A DNA stretch of 53,548 nucleotides from Solirubrobacterales bacterium. Lineage in GTDB: Bacteria > Actinomycetota > Thermoleophilia > Solirubrobacterales > Solirubrobacteraceae. The notes under the pieces are model-generated. The model did no database searches and was not told the origin of the DNA. It saw only the letters and a list, made by a program, of their open reading frames with translations. The stretch covers positions 1 through 53,548 of the forward strand of contig DAHUYQ010000061.1 of assembly GCA_027315115.1 (NCBI GenBank). Direction: 5' to 3'. Positions 33,340 to 42,269 of this stretch are shown piece after piece (position 1 is the first letter of the stretch; every line of letters starts with the position of its first letter). A program made the position numbers and the translations under genes.

Positions 33340-33738
33340 CTAGCCCAGGGCGAGCACCGGAAGCTGGGGGTGGCGGTTGCCGATCAGGTGCATCACCGAC
33401 TCGGTGGAGCAGCCGTCGAGCTCGCCGGCGAGCATCACCATCCGGCTGCTCGGAGCGTGCTCGAGCACCTCCCAGGTGGCGGCGGCCTCCGTGAAGCGCG
33501 TGCCCTCTGGGAGCCTGGCGGAGAGCAGCGCGAGCAGGTTGCCGCGGCGCCGGGCGTCGCTGCCGGCGACGAGGATGCACTGGGCATCCCGGTCGCTGAC
33601 GAGCCGCAGCGGCGCGCGGCGGTCCTCCTTCAGCGCGCCGGCGCCCTGCAGGAGGGTGAGCCGAGAGCGCTCGGGAGCGTGGGGGGAGTGTGCGGTCGTA
33701 GCCATGTTCGGGAACCATGATGGGGCCTCTGCGGTCAT
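33340..33738 (-). CDS. Small receiver-like protein, degenerate
   Basis: A protein of about 132 residues whose core, CILVAGSDARRRGNLLALLS then RMVMLAGELDGCSTESVMHL and NRHPQLPVLALG, follows the alternating strand/helix pattern of a CheY-type receiver. It ends after the strand-4 equivalent, and the usual acidic pair and phospho-Asp are not evident. It may be a shortened, non-phosphorylated receiver or an unrelated Rossmann-like protein. ATG 33738 is used; ATG 33705 is an alternative. Neither has a clear ribosome-binding site. It is divergent from the NarL-type regulator gene, with the triple palindrome array between them. Confidence 0.5.
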   Translation of the reverse strand: MTAEAPSWFPNMATTAHSPHAPERSRLTLLQGAGALKEDRRAPLRLVSDRDAQCILVAGSDARRRGNLLALLSARLPEGTRFTEAAATWEVLEHAPSSRMVMLAGELDGCSTESVMHLIGNRHPQLPVLALG

Positions 33739-33808
33739 TTGTCTGCCGGTCGCAGGGTGCAGATCGTGTCGTCCCAAAGGTGCTGATCTTTGTAGTCCCC
33801 ATGTGTCC

Positions 33809-33880
33809 TGGGGGCGTGCATGCACGCCCCCACAGGGCCGCGCATGCGCGGCCCTGCCAGCCGGCGCATGCGCCGGCTGG
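33809..33880. repeat. Three abutting perfect 24-bp palindromes
   Basis: Palindromes at 33809-33832, 33833-33856 and 33857-33880 touch without a spacer base. All three are self-complementary over the full 24 bases and share the centre GCATGC, while their outer arms differ (TGGGGGCGT, CAGGGCCGC and CCAGCCGGC). They lie in the 188-base divergent region between the receiver-like gene and the response regulator gene, ending 46 bases before the latter's start. Operators, cruciforms or a series of RNA hairpins are all possible. Confidence 0.9.
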
Positions 33881-33926
33881 TTCCAGAGATGACCACCCGC
33901 TGGCGCAACCGCTACCTTGTCTGTCC

Positions 33927-34595
33927 ATGTCGGAGGGAACGCCAGGCGTCGACAGGCCGATCGACGTGATCATCGCTGACGATCACGCCGTGGTCCGCGA
34001 TGGCATCCGCACGGTGCTGGAGCGCCAGAACGGAGAGTTCCGCGTGGTCGCCGAGGCGGCCGACGTGCCGGCCACGATCCGCGAGGTCAAGGCTCACCGG
34101 CCGGACCTGCTGACGCTCGATCTGACGATGCCGGGAGGGTCGAGCCTGGCGGCGCTGCCGCAATGCTTCCTGGCGCACCCCGACCTGGCCGTCGCGATCC
34201 TCACCATGCGCGAGGACCCCGAGTACGCGCGCCAGGCGCTGCGCGCCGGCGCCCGCAGCTACGTGCTCAAGGAGGCCGAGCCGGCCGAGCTGCTGCAGGC
34301 GTTTCGGCTGGCGGTGCAGGGCCGCAACTACCTGCACCCGCGCCTCGGCGCCCTGATGGCCACCGGCGAGGAGGGCGGGGCCGGCGGCGCGGGTGGGCGT
34401 CCCGTCCTCAGCGACCGCGAGCGCGAGGTCGTGCGGCTGATCGCGCTCGGGCACACCAATCCCGAGATCGCGGAGCGCCTGCACGTGGCAGAGCGGACGG
34501 TCAAGACCTACCGCGCCCGTGCGATCGAAAAGATGGGCGTCTCCTCGCGCGCGGAGATCACCGCGTTCGCGCGAAAGCTCGGCCTGGTCGACTGA
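33927..34595 (+). CDS. NarL/FixJ-family response regulator
   Basis: A 222-residue two-domain regulator. Receiver domain: VIIADDHAVVRDGIRTVLER (acidic pair D18-D19), phospho-acceptor Asp65 in LLTLDLTMPGGSS, Thr in ILTMRED, Lys in SYVLKEA. C-terminal LuxR HTH: LSDREREVVRLIALGHTNPE and ERLHVAERTVKTYRARAIEK. It is convergent with the histidine kinase gene (27-base gap), an obvious partner. ATG 33927 fits the family start, though no strong ribosome-binding site is visible and the three-palindrome array lies just upstream. Confidence 0.94.
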   Translation: MSEGTPGVDRPIDVIIADDHAVVRDGIRTVLERQNGEFRVVAEAADVPATIREVKAHRPDLLTLDLTMPGGSSLAALPQCFLAHPDLAVAILTMREDPEYARQALRAGARSYVLKEAEPAELLQAFRLAVQGRNYLHPRLGALMATGEEGGAGGAGGRPVLSDREREVVRLIALGHTNPEIAERLHVAERTVKTYRARAIEKMGVSSRAEITAFARKLGLVD

Positions 34596-34622
34596 CCGCG
34601 GCGCGAGGCCGCGCGGACCTGC

Positions 34623-35756
34623 TCAGCCGCCCTGCGCCGCCGTCAGCGGCCGGCCGCTGAGCGGCACCGTCAGGCGCACGGTGGTGCCCTTGCCGGTCAT
34701 CTGATCGGCGGGCCGCACGGCCAGCTCGCCGCCGATCAGCTCGGCGCGCTCGCGCATGCCCGACATGCCGAAGCCGCCGCTGCCCTGCTCGACCCGTTCG
34801 CTGGCTCGCTGCTCGACGTCGGGTGGCAGGCCGCTGCCGTCGTCGGTGACCTGCACCCACATGAAGGCGCCGTCGGCGCGCACCTCGACGGTCGCCGAGC
34901 TTGCCTGCGCGTGTTTGCCGACGTTGGTGAGCGCCTCCTGGACCACGCGGTAGACCGTGCTCTCAAGCTCCGCGTCCAGGCGGCCGCCGTCGTCGTAGCC
35001 CTGCAGGTCGATCTCGGTCTTTACGTCCAGGCCGTCTATCGCCTGCGCGCGGCGGGCCAGCGCCTCCAGCGCGGCGGGCAGGCCGAGATCGTCCAGCGCG
35101 GCGGGCCGAAGCTCGGTGATCAGGTGGCGCAGGCCGTCGATCTCGGCGCCCAGCCCCTCCAGCACGTCCTCCACCGCTTCCTCCAGCGCCTGCCGATCCT
35201 GCAGGTCGCGGGCGCTCGCCAGCTTCAGGCGCAGCGCGCCGAGCCCCTGGACTGTCTCGTCGTGGATCTCGCGCGCCCAGCGGGTGCGCTCCCGCTCGCG
35301 CGCCTGCATCCCGTAGCGCAGCCGCTCGATCTCCACAGAGCGCTCGGCGGCCAGCCGCTGCGCGACGCTCTGGGCGAAGGACTCCAGCGCGCGCGCGTCC
35401 GGGTCGCGAAAGCCGCCGTCGCTGCGCAGCGCGATCACCAGGCCGGAGCCATGTCCCGCCATCTGAAGCGGCTCGACCAGCGCCGCCCTAGCCTCCAGGC
35501 CCAGCTCGTGCAGCCAGGCGGCCTCCGCGCCGCGCGGGCGGTCGAAGTGCCGCGGCGACCCGGCGGCGTGCAGCGCGCCCAGCGCGCTGCCGTGCAGCGG
35601 CAGGATCCGGCGGCGCACCGAGCCCTGGCCGGAGCTCGCGGGCACGCGCAGCTCTCCGGCCTCCTCGACCACCATCAGCAGCGTGTCGGCGTCCAGCAGC
35701 GCCCGGCCGCGATCGGCCATCAGGCGCAGCAGCCACAGCTCAGAGCCGGCGAGCAC
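34623..35756 (-). CDS. Sensor histidine kinase with GAF-like domain (HisKA_3)
   Basis: A 377-residue kinase with no membrane segment. Residues 1-140 look like a GAF-type sensor (LMADRGRALLDADTLLMVVE, PLQMAGHGSGLVIALRSDGG). The HisKA_3 dimerisation domain follows, with the phospho-acceptor His165 in RTRWAREIHDETVQGLGALR. Then comes the ATPase domain: N-box VVQEALTNVGKHAQA, G1 VTDDGSGLP, G2 GGFGMSGMRERAELIGGEL. This is the DevS/NarX class that normally partners NarL-type regulators; the facing gene at 33927 is the likely partner. Being soluble, it should sense an intracellular ligand, gas or redox state, which is not determinable here. Confidence 0.92.
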   Translation of the reverse strand: MLAGSELWLLRLMADRGRALLDADTLLMVVEEAGELRVPASSGQGSVRRRILPLHGSALGALHAAGSPRHFDRPRGAEAAWLHELGLEARAALVEPLQMAGHGSGLVIALRSDGGFRDPDARALESFAQSVAQRLAAERSVEIERLRYGMQARERERTRWAREIHDETVQGLGALRLKLASARDLQDRQALEEAVEDVLEGLGAEIDGLRHLITELRPAALDDLGLPAALEALARRAQAIDGLDVKTEIDLQGYDDGGRLDAELESTVYRVVQEALTNVGKHAQASSATVEVRADGAFMWVQVTDDGSGLPPDVEQRASERVEQGSGGFGMSGMRERAELIGGELAVRPADQMTGKGTTVRLTVPLSGRPLTAAQGG

Positions 35757-35762
35757 CGGGCC

Positions 35763-36311
35763 TCAGTCTCCCGCGCCCTGACGCGAGAGGCCGGCCGCGC
35801 AGCGAGCCTCCTCGATCAGCTCTGAGGCGCTCCAGGGCGAGCGCCAGGCCGCGATGCCGATGCAGACGCCCAGCGGCCGCCGCACGCGATCGACCTCGAT
35901 CTTGATCGCTCGCAGGCGCCGCAGCGCCCGGCGGGCGACGGCTTCCCCCTCGACGCCGGCTGCTCCCGGCAGCACGATCAGCAGCTCGTCCTGCTGCGGA
36001 CGTCCGACCCTGTCGAAGCGACGTAGCTGCCCCAGCAGCGTTTCGCCGGCGTGCAGCAGCGCACGCTCGGAGAGCGCCGCGCCGTGCGCCTGCGCGATCT
36101 CCTCGAAGTCGTCCAGGCGCAGCAGCAGCGCGCAGAGCGCGGTGCCGTGGCGGCCAGCGCGGCCGATCTCCTCCTCCAGCCGCTCGTAGAGCTCGTCGTC
36201 GCTCAGGCAGCGGATCGCGCTGGCCGGCGCGTGATCGGCCGATACCCGAGCCGCCCGCCGGGCGGAGGCATCCTGTTGGTTGTGGAGGGGGCGCGGATCC
36301 GTGGCTGCCAT
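35763..36311 (-). CDS. GGDEF-like domain protein, catalytically degenerate
   Basis: A 182-residue protein whose C-terminal 140 residues follow the GGDEF fold: ELYERLEEEIGRAGRHGTAL, ALLLRLDDFEEIAQAHGAAL, LLGQLRRFDRVGRPQQDELL then IVLPGA, and RPLGVCIGIAAWRSPWSASE. The signature GGDEF position reads QQDEL, which should abolish diguanylate cyclase activity. It may bind nucleotides or act as a regulator of the HD-GYP protein upstream. ATG 36311 (AGGAA upstream) is chosen; ATG 36350 is an alternative. It ends six bases from the kinase gene, so it is probably the first gene of a GGDEF-kinase operon. Confidence 0.75.
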   Translation of the reverse strand: MAATDPRPLHNQQDASARRAARVSADHAPASAIRCLSDDELYERLEEEIGRAGRHGTALCALLLRLDDFEEIAQAHGAALSERALLHAGETLLGQLRRFDRVGRPQQDELLIVLPGAAGVEGEAVARRALRRLRAIKIEVDRVRRPLGVCIGIAAWRSPWSASELIEEARCAAGLSRQGAGD

Positions 36312-36446
36312 GCCGATCTGATTCCTGCGAGGTGTGAGCGGCGTGCTCATCCGTGGGTGGTCTGCGGACATACAGCTTATGGGCAGCGGGCCACGTCGGC
36401 GGGCCACACCACGCGATCCGTCGGGGGTCGCTGATACACCTGGCCC

Positions 36447-38177
36447 ATGCTTGTCGAGCTGCGCGTGGAGAGCCTGCTGCTGATCGAGAGCGCCGAGATG
36501 CGTCTCGGCGAGGGCCTGAACGTGCTCACAGGGGAGACCGGCGCGGGCAAGAGCGTGCTCGCTCACGCGCTGGATCTGCTGATGGGCTCGCGTCCCAAGC
36601 CGGGCATCGTGCGGCCCGGCGCCTCGGAGGCATACGTGGAGGGCCGCTTCGTGGTCGCGCGGAGCTTTCTCGCCACGCTGCCGCGAGGATGCGCCATCGA
36701 GGGACTCGGCGAGTCGGAGGACCGCTCCGGCGAGCTCGAGGAGGACGGGGACGAGGTGATGGAGATCGTCGTCGGCCGGCGCGTGATGGCCGACGGGCGC
36801 ACGCGCGCCTACCTCAACGGACGCGCGGCCGCGGTCGGCGACCTGCGCCGGATCGCCGGCGAGCTGATCGCCTTCCACGGCCAGCACGAGCACCGCAGGC
36901 TGGTCGACGTCTCAGAGCAGCTCGACCTGCTCGACGGCTTCTGCGGGCCGGCGCAGCAGGAGCGGCGCGAGGCCTGTGCGCAGGCGCTCGCGCGCGTGCG
37001 CGGCGCGCAGGCCGAGCTCTCGCGGCTGGGCGAGCTGCAGCAGGCCCGCGACCGCGAGCTCGGCCTGCTGGAGCACGAGCTCGCCGAGATCGACGCGCTC
37101 GATCCGCAGCCGGGAGAGCAGGCGCGGCTGCAGAGCGAGCGCGAGCGGCTGCGCCAGATCGACGCGCTGCGCGCCGCCGCGCTGACCGGCGCGGTGGAGC
37201 TCGGCGGCTCCGAGGATCAGGAGATGCCCGGCGCGGCACGCCTGGTCTCTGCCGCGTGCGCGCGCATCGATCACGTCCAAGGGCTCGACCGCGAGCTGGA
37301 TGCGCTCGGGCAACGCTGCAGGACGCTGGCGCTGGAAGCGGAAGATCTCGCTGTCGAGCTGCGACGCCATGGCGAGCAGCTCGACATGGAAGAGGGAGAT
37401 CTGCAGCGCCTGGAAGAGCGCCTAGCCGAGATCGAGCGGCTCTGCCGCAAGCACGGGGGCGACCTGGAGGCGGTGATCTCCTACGCCGAGCAGGCGCGTG
37501 CGCGTCGCCAGGAGCTGGTGAGCGCGGAGGTGGCCGCGGGCAAGGCCAGGGAGCATCTGCGCGCCGCGGAGCTGGAGCTGGAGGAGAAGGTGAGCGCGCT
37601 GCGCAAGGCACGCACGAAGGCGGCGCCGAAGCTCGAGGCGGCGATGCGGGCCCAGCTTCGCTCGCTCGCGATGCCGGACGCTCGGTTCGAGGTCAGGCTC
37701 ACCGAGCGCGAGCCGACCGCGGGCGGCGCCGACGCGGTCGAGTTCATGCTGGCGCCGAACCCCGGCGTGGCAGCCGGGCCGCTGCGCGAGAGCGCATCCG
37801 GCGGCGAGCTCTCCAGGACGATGCTGGCGCTCAGCGCGATCGCGGACAGCGCCTCGGCGGTCAAGGAGCTGCGCACGCTGGTCTTCGACGAGATCGACGC
37901 CGGGATCGGCGGGCACACGGCGCGCTCGGTGGGCGAGCGGCTGCGCGAGCTTGCGCAGGGCCGGCAGGTGCTGTGCATCACCCATCTGCCGCAGATCGCC
38001 TCGCTGGCGCGCACGCACTTCTCGATCGTGAAGGACTCGGCGGGCGGCAGCACCAGCGCCACGGTGGTTGAGCTGGCCGAGCATGAGGTCGTGGGAGAGC
38101 TGGTGCGGATGCTCGGCGCGGGCAAGGACGACCTCGCGGCGACCCGGCACGCCGAGGAGCTGCTGAGTGCCGCGTAA
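36447..38177 (+). CDS. recN: DNA repair protein RecN
   Basis: A 576-residue SMC-like ATPase in double-strand break repair. Walker A GETGAGKS (29-36) is followed by a head domain with AYLNGRAAAVGDLRRIAGEL and AFHGQHEHRRL (RecN-specific), a long coiled-coil middle rich in Glu/Arg/Leu (about 165-390), then the C-terminal head with signature SASGGELSRTMLALSAI, Walker B LRTLVFDEIDAGIGG and VLCITHLPQIAS. Two short insertions rich in acidic residues (near residue 95) are unusual. ATG 36447 starts the conserved LVELRVESLLLIESAE. In mycobacteria it adjoins tlyA-nadK. Confidence 0.96.
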   Translation: MLVELRVESLLLIESAEMRLGEGLNVLTGETGAGKSVLAHALDLLMGSRPKPGIVRPGASEAYVEGRFVVARSFLATLPRGCAIEGLGESEDRSGELEEDGDEVMEIVVGRRVMADGRTRAYLNGRAAAVGDLRRIAGELIAFHGQHEHRRLVDVSEQLDLLDGFCGPAQQERREACAQALARVRGAQAELSRLGELQQARDRELGLLEHELAEIDALDPQPGEQARLQSERERLRQIDALRAAALTGAVELGGSEDQEMPGAARLVSAACARIDHVQGLDRELDALGQRCRTLALEAEDLAVELRRHGEQLDMEEGDLQRLEERLAEIERLCRKHGGDLEAVISYAEQARARRQELVSAEVAAGKAREHLRAAELELEEKVSALRKARTKAAPKLEAAMRAQLRSLAMPDARFEVRLTEREPTAGGADAVEFMLAPNPGVAAGPLRESASGGELSRTMLALSAIADSASAVKELRTLVFDEIDAGIGGHTARSVGERLRELAQGRQVLCITHLPQIASLARTHFSIVKDSAGGSTSATVVELAEHEVVGELVRMLGAGKDDLAATRHAEELLSAA

Positions 38178-40321
<2,144 letters not shown>

Positions 40322-40333
40322 CGTCGCGGAGCT

Positions 40334-41092
40334 GTGGTGTCAGACGCCGTCGCCGTGCTTCTCCTGGATGCGCAGCTCGGAGCGCTCGCCTGGTCGCTGG
40401 CGCGCGCGGCGCCCGGGGCGCGCCTGGGCGCGGTCAGCGCGGACGGGCGCGGCGGCGCGCTGCGACGCGCCTCGCTGCTCGCTGGCCTGCGCGACAGAGG
40501 GCTGATTGCCGGCGAGCTGATCGCGGACGCTCAGGAGAGCGGGTCGGCGCACACGCTCAGCGTCGCGGGCGCGCTCGAGGAGGCGCTCGGCGAGCTTGGC
40601 TGGGACGCGGCGGTGCTGCTGACAGAGCACGGCGAGCAGGAGCGCAGCGGCCTGGCGATGCGGTGCGCGGAGATCGCCGGGCAGCAGGAGCGCGACACGC
40701 TGCTGGTCGCCGAGATGCGCGGCGCCGCCGGCAGCTCTCCCCAGCAGCTCTCCGAGCGGACGCTGACGCTGCTCGACAGGCTGCAGGAGCCGGTGAGCGT
40801 CGCGCTGCCCGCCGGCATCCGCTCACCCGTCGGCCACGAGCTGCGGGCGGGCCTGCGTTCGGTCTTCGAGTCCTCCGCGCGAGGCTCACAGCTCGCGCTC
40901 GGGGTGGACCGGCCCGCTCGCATCGCAAGGCACGACTGGCGGCGCGCGCCCGTCGACCTCGTGGGGTTCGCGCGCGAGGGCCTGCTGGAGGACGGCGCCC
41001 CCGCGGTGCTCCAGGAGCCGCTGCTGTTCGCCTCCGCGCTAGCCGCGGGCAGCGCGCTCGCTGACCTGCTGCGCGAAGAGGAGTGGCGGTAG
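40334..41092 (+). CDS. DUF3866-like protein (tentative)
   Basis: A 252-residue soluble protein of Ala/Leu/Glu-rich composition. The stretch ALEEALGELGWDAAVLLTEH and QQLSERTLTLLDRLQEPVSV, then ALPAGIRSPVGHELRAGL, resembles the pattern of DUF3866 proteins, which in actinobacteria lie between pyrG/NUDIX genes and xerD, as here. The match is weak and by eye only. Its GTG/stop overlap with xerD (TAGTG at 41090-41094) shows co-translation. No catalytic motif is evident. Confidence 0.5.
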   Translation: MVSDAVAVLLLDAQLGALAWSLARAAPGARLGAVSADGRGGALRRASLLAGLRDRGLIAGELIADAQESGSAHTLSVAGALEEALGELGWDAAVLLTEHGEQERSGLAMRCAEIAGQQERDTLLVAEMRGAAGSSPQQLSERTLTLLDRLQEPVSVALPAGIRSPVGHELRAGLRSVFESSARGSQLALGVDRPARIARHDWRRAPVDLVGFAREGLLEDGAPAVLQEPLLFASALAAGSALADLLREEEWR

Positions 41093-42249
41093 TGAGCGGG
41101 AAGGGGAGCGCGGCGGCGGCGCCGGTGCGGGCGGAGTCGCCGGTGCGGGCGGGGCCGCTGGTGCGGGCGGGGTCGCCGGTGCGGGCGCGGTCGCTGGTGC
41201 TCGACTTCCTGGCGCACATGGAGCTCGAGCGCGGCGCATCCCGGCACACGCTGGCCGCCTACAGGACCGATCTGCTGGCGCTGGTCGAGTTCCTCGCGGC
41301 GCGCGAGGTCGATCTGCTGCACGCCGCGCACGGCGATCTAGCGGGCTTCCTGTCGATGCTCGCTGAGCCCGCGCCCGCCGGCCCCGAGAGCGGCGAGCCC
41401 GCGCGGCCCGCGCTCGCGCCCTCCACAGTGCAGCGCAAGGCCGCGAGCATCCGCTCCTTCTACAAGCACCTGCGACGCGAAGAGCTGATCGACCACGACC
41501 CGACCGCCGACCTGCGCTGGCAGCGGCGCGCGCGGCGCCTGCCGGACGTGCTCTCGCGCGAGCAGGTGCTCAAGCTGCTGGCGCAGCCGCGCGGGACCGA
41601 GCCGCTTGCGCTGCGAGACCGGGCGGTGCTCGAGCTGATGTACGCGTGCGGGCTGCGGATCTCCGAGACCGTCGCGCTGGAGCTGGGCGACGTGGACCTC
41701 CAGGAGGGGATGCTGCGCGCCCGCGGCAAGGGCGGCAAGGAACGGATCGTGCCTGTGGGCCGCCACGCGGTCGCCGCCCTGCGCGCCTATGAGAGTCGCG
41801 GCCGGCCGGCGCTGGTCGGCCAGACCCTGCAGGGCAGGCTGTTCGTCAACTCGCGCGGCGGCACGATCAGCAGGCAGGGGCTCTACAAGGTGATCATGCG
41901 CCACGCCGCCGCCGCCGGGCTGGCCGGCAGGATGAGCCCGCACACGCTGCGGCACAGCTTCGCCACCCATCTGCTCGCCGGCGGCTGCGACCTGCGCGCG
42001 CTGCAGGAGATGCTCGGGCACGCCGACCTGGCCACCACGCAGATCTACACCCACCTCTCGACCGACCGCCTCAAGGACGCTTACTTCTCGGCCCACCCTC
42101 GCGCGCGGCGCGCCCGCCCCGCCGGCGGACGGCGTTCCGGTTCCGACGGCGGCCCGCGTTCCGGTTCCGACGGTGGCCGGCCCGGTTCCGACGGCGGCCG
42201 GCTCACCGGCTCCGCTGACGGGCCTCACTCCCGCCGCGCCTCCGGTTAG
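41092..42249 (+). CDS. xerD: XerD-type tyrosine recombinase with repeat-expanded ends
   Basis: Chromosome-dimer resolution recombinase (with XerC at dif). Core: LDFLAHMELERGASRHTLAA then YRTDLLALVEFL (N-terminal SAM-like domain), STVQRKAASIRSFYKHL, catalytic Arg in ACGLRISETVALELGDVDLQ, Lys in RGKGGKERIVPVG, HTLRHSFATHLLAGG (HxxR) and LGHADLATTQIYTHLS (His, Tyr). All catalytic residues are present. The N-terminus has four PVRAxx units encoded by an 18-bp tandem repeat, and the C-terminus has RSGSDGG repeats after the usual end (FSAHPRARR), so the product is about 385 residues against the usual 300. GTG 41092 overlaps the preceding stop; GTG 41083 is also in frame. Confidence 0.92.
   Translation: MSGKGSAAAAPVRAESPVRAGPLVRAGSPVRARSLVLDFLAHMELERGASRHTLAAYRTDLLALVEFLAAREVDLLHAAHGDLAGFLSMLAEPAPAGPESGEPARPALAPSTVQRKAASIRSFYKHLRREELIDHDPTADLRWQRRARRLPDVLSREQVLKLLAQPRGTEPLALRDRAVLELMYACGLRISETVALELGDVDLQEGMLRARGKGGKERIVPVGRHAVAALRAYESRGRPALVGQTLQGRLFVNSRGGTISRQGLYKVIMRHAAAAGLAGRMSPHTLRHSFATHLLAGGCDLRALQEMLGHADLATTQIYTHLSTDRLKDAYFSAHPRARRARPAGGRRSGSDGGPRSGSDGGRPGSDGGRLTGSADGPHSRRASG
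41122..41193 (+). repeat. 18-bp tandem repeat, four units, in the xerD 5' end
   Basis: Units begin at 41122, 41140, 41158 and 41176 with the form CYGGTGCGGGCGSRGYCG; a partial fifth follows. The period is a multiple of three, so the frame is kept. Confidence 0.9.
42133..42200 (+). repeat. Tandem repeat in the xerD 3' end
   Basis: Two 24-bp units containing CGTTCCGGTTCCGACGG, then a shortened third (GGCCCGGTTCCGACGGCGG), encode SGSDGG repeats beyond the normal end of the recombinase. Confidence 0.85.
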
Positions 42250-42269
42250 GCTTGCGGCAAGTGAGGCAG

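Noticed and set aside
31830..33494. Plus-strand 554-codon frame opposite the MFS gene
   Set aside because: Gln/Arg/Gly-rich antisense of a hydrophobic membrane protein gene; no motif.
41122..41193. CRISPR-like repeat array
   Set aside because: Units are contiguous 18-mers without spacers and lie in a coding frame. No CRISPR array or cas gene is visible anywhere in the window.
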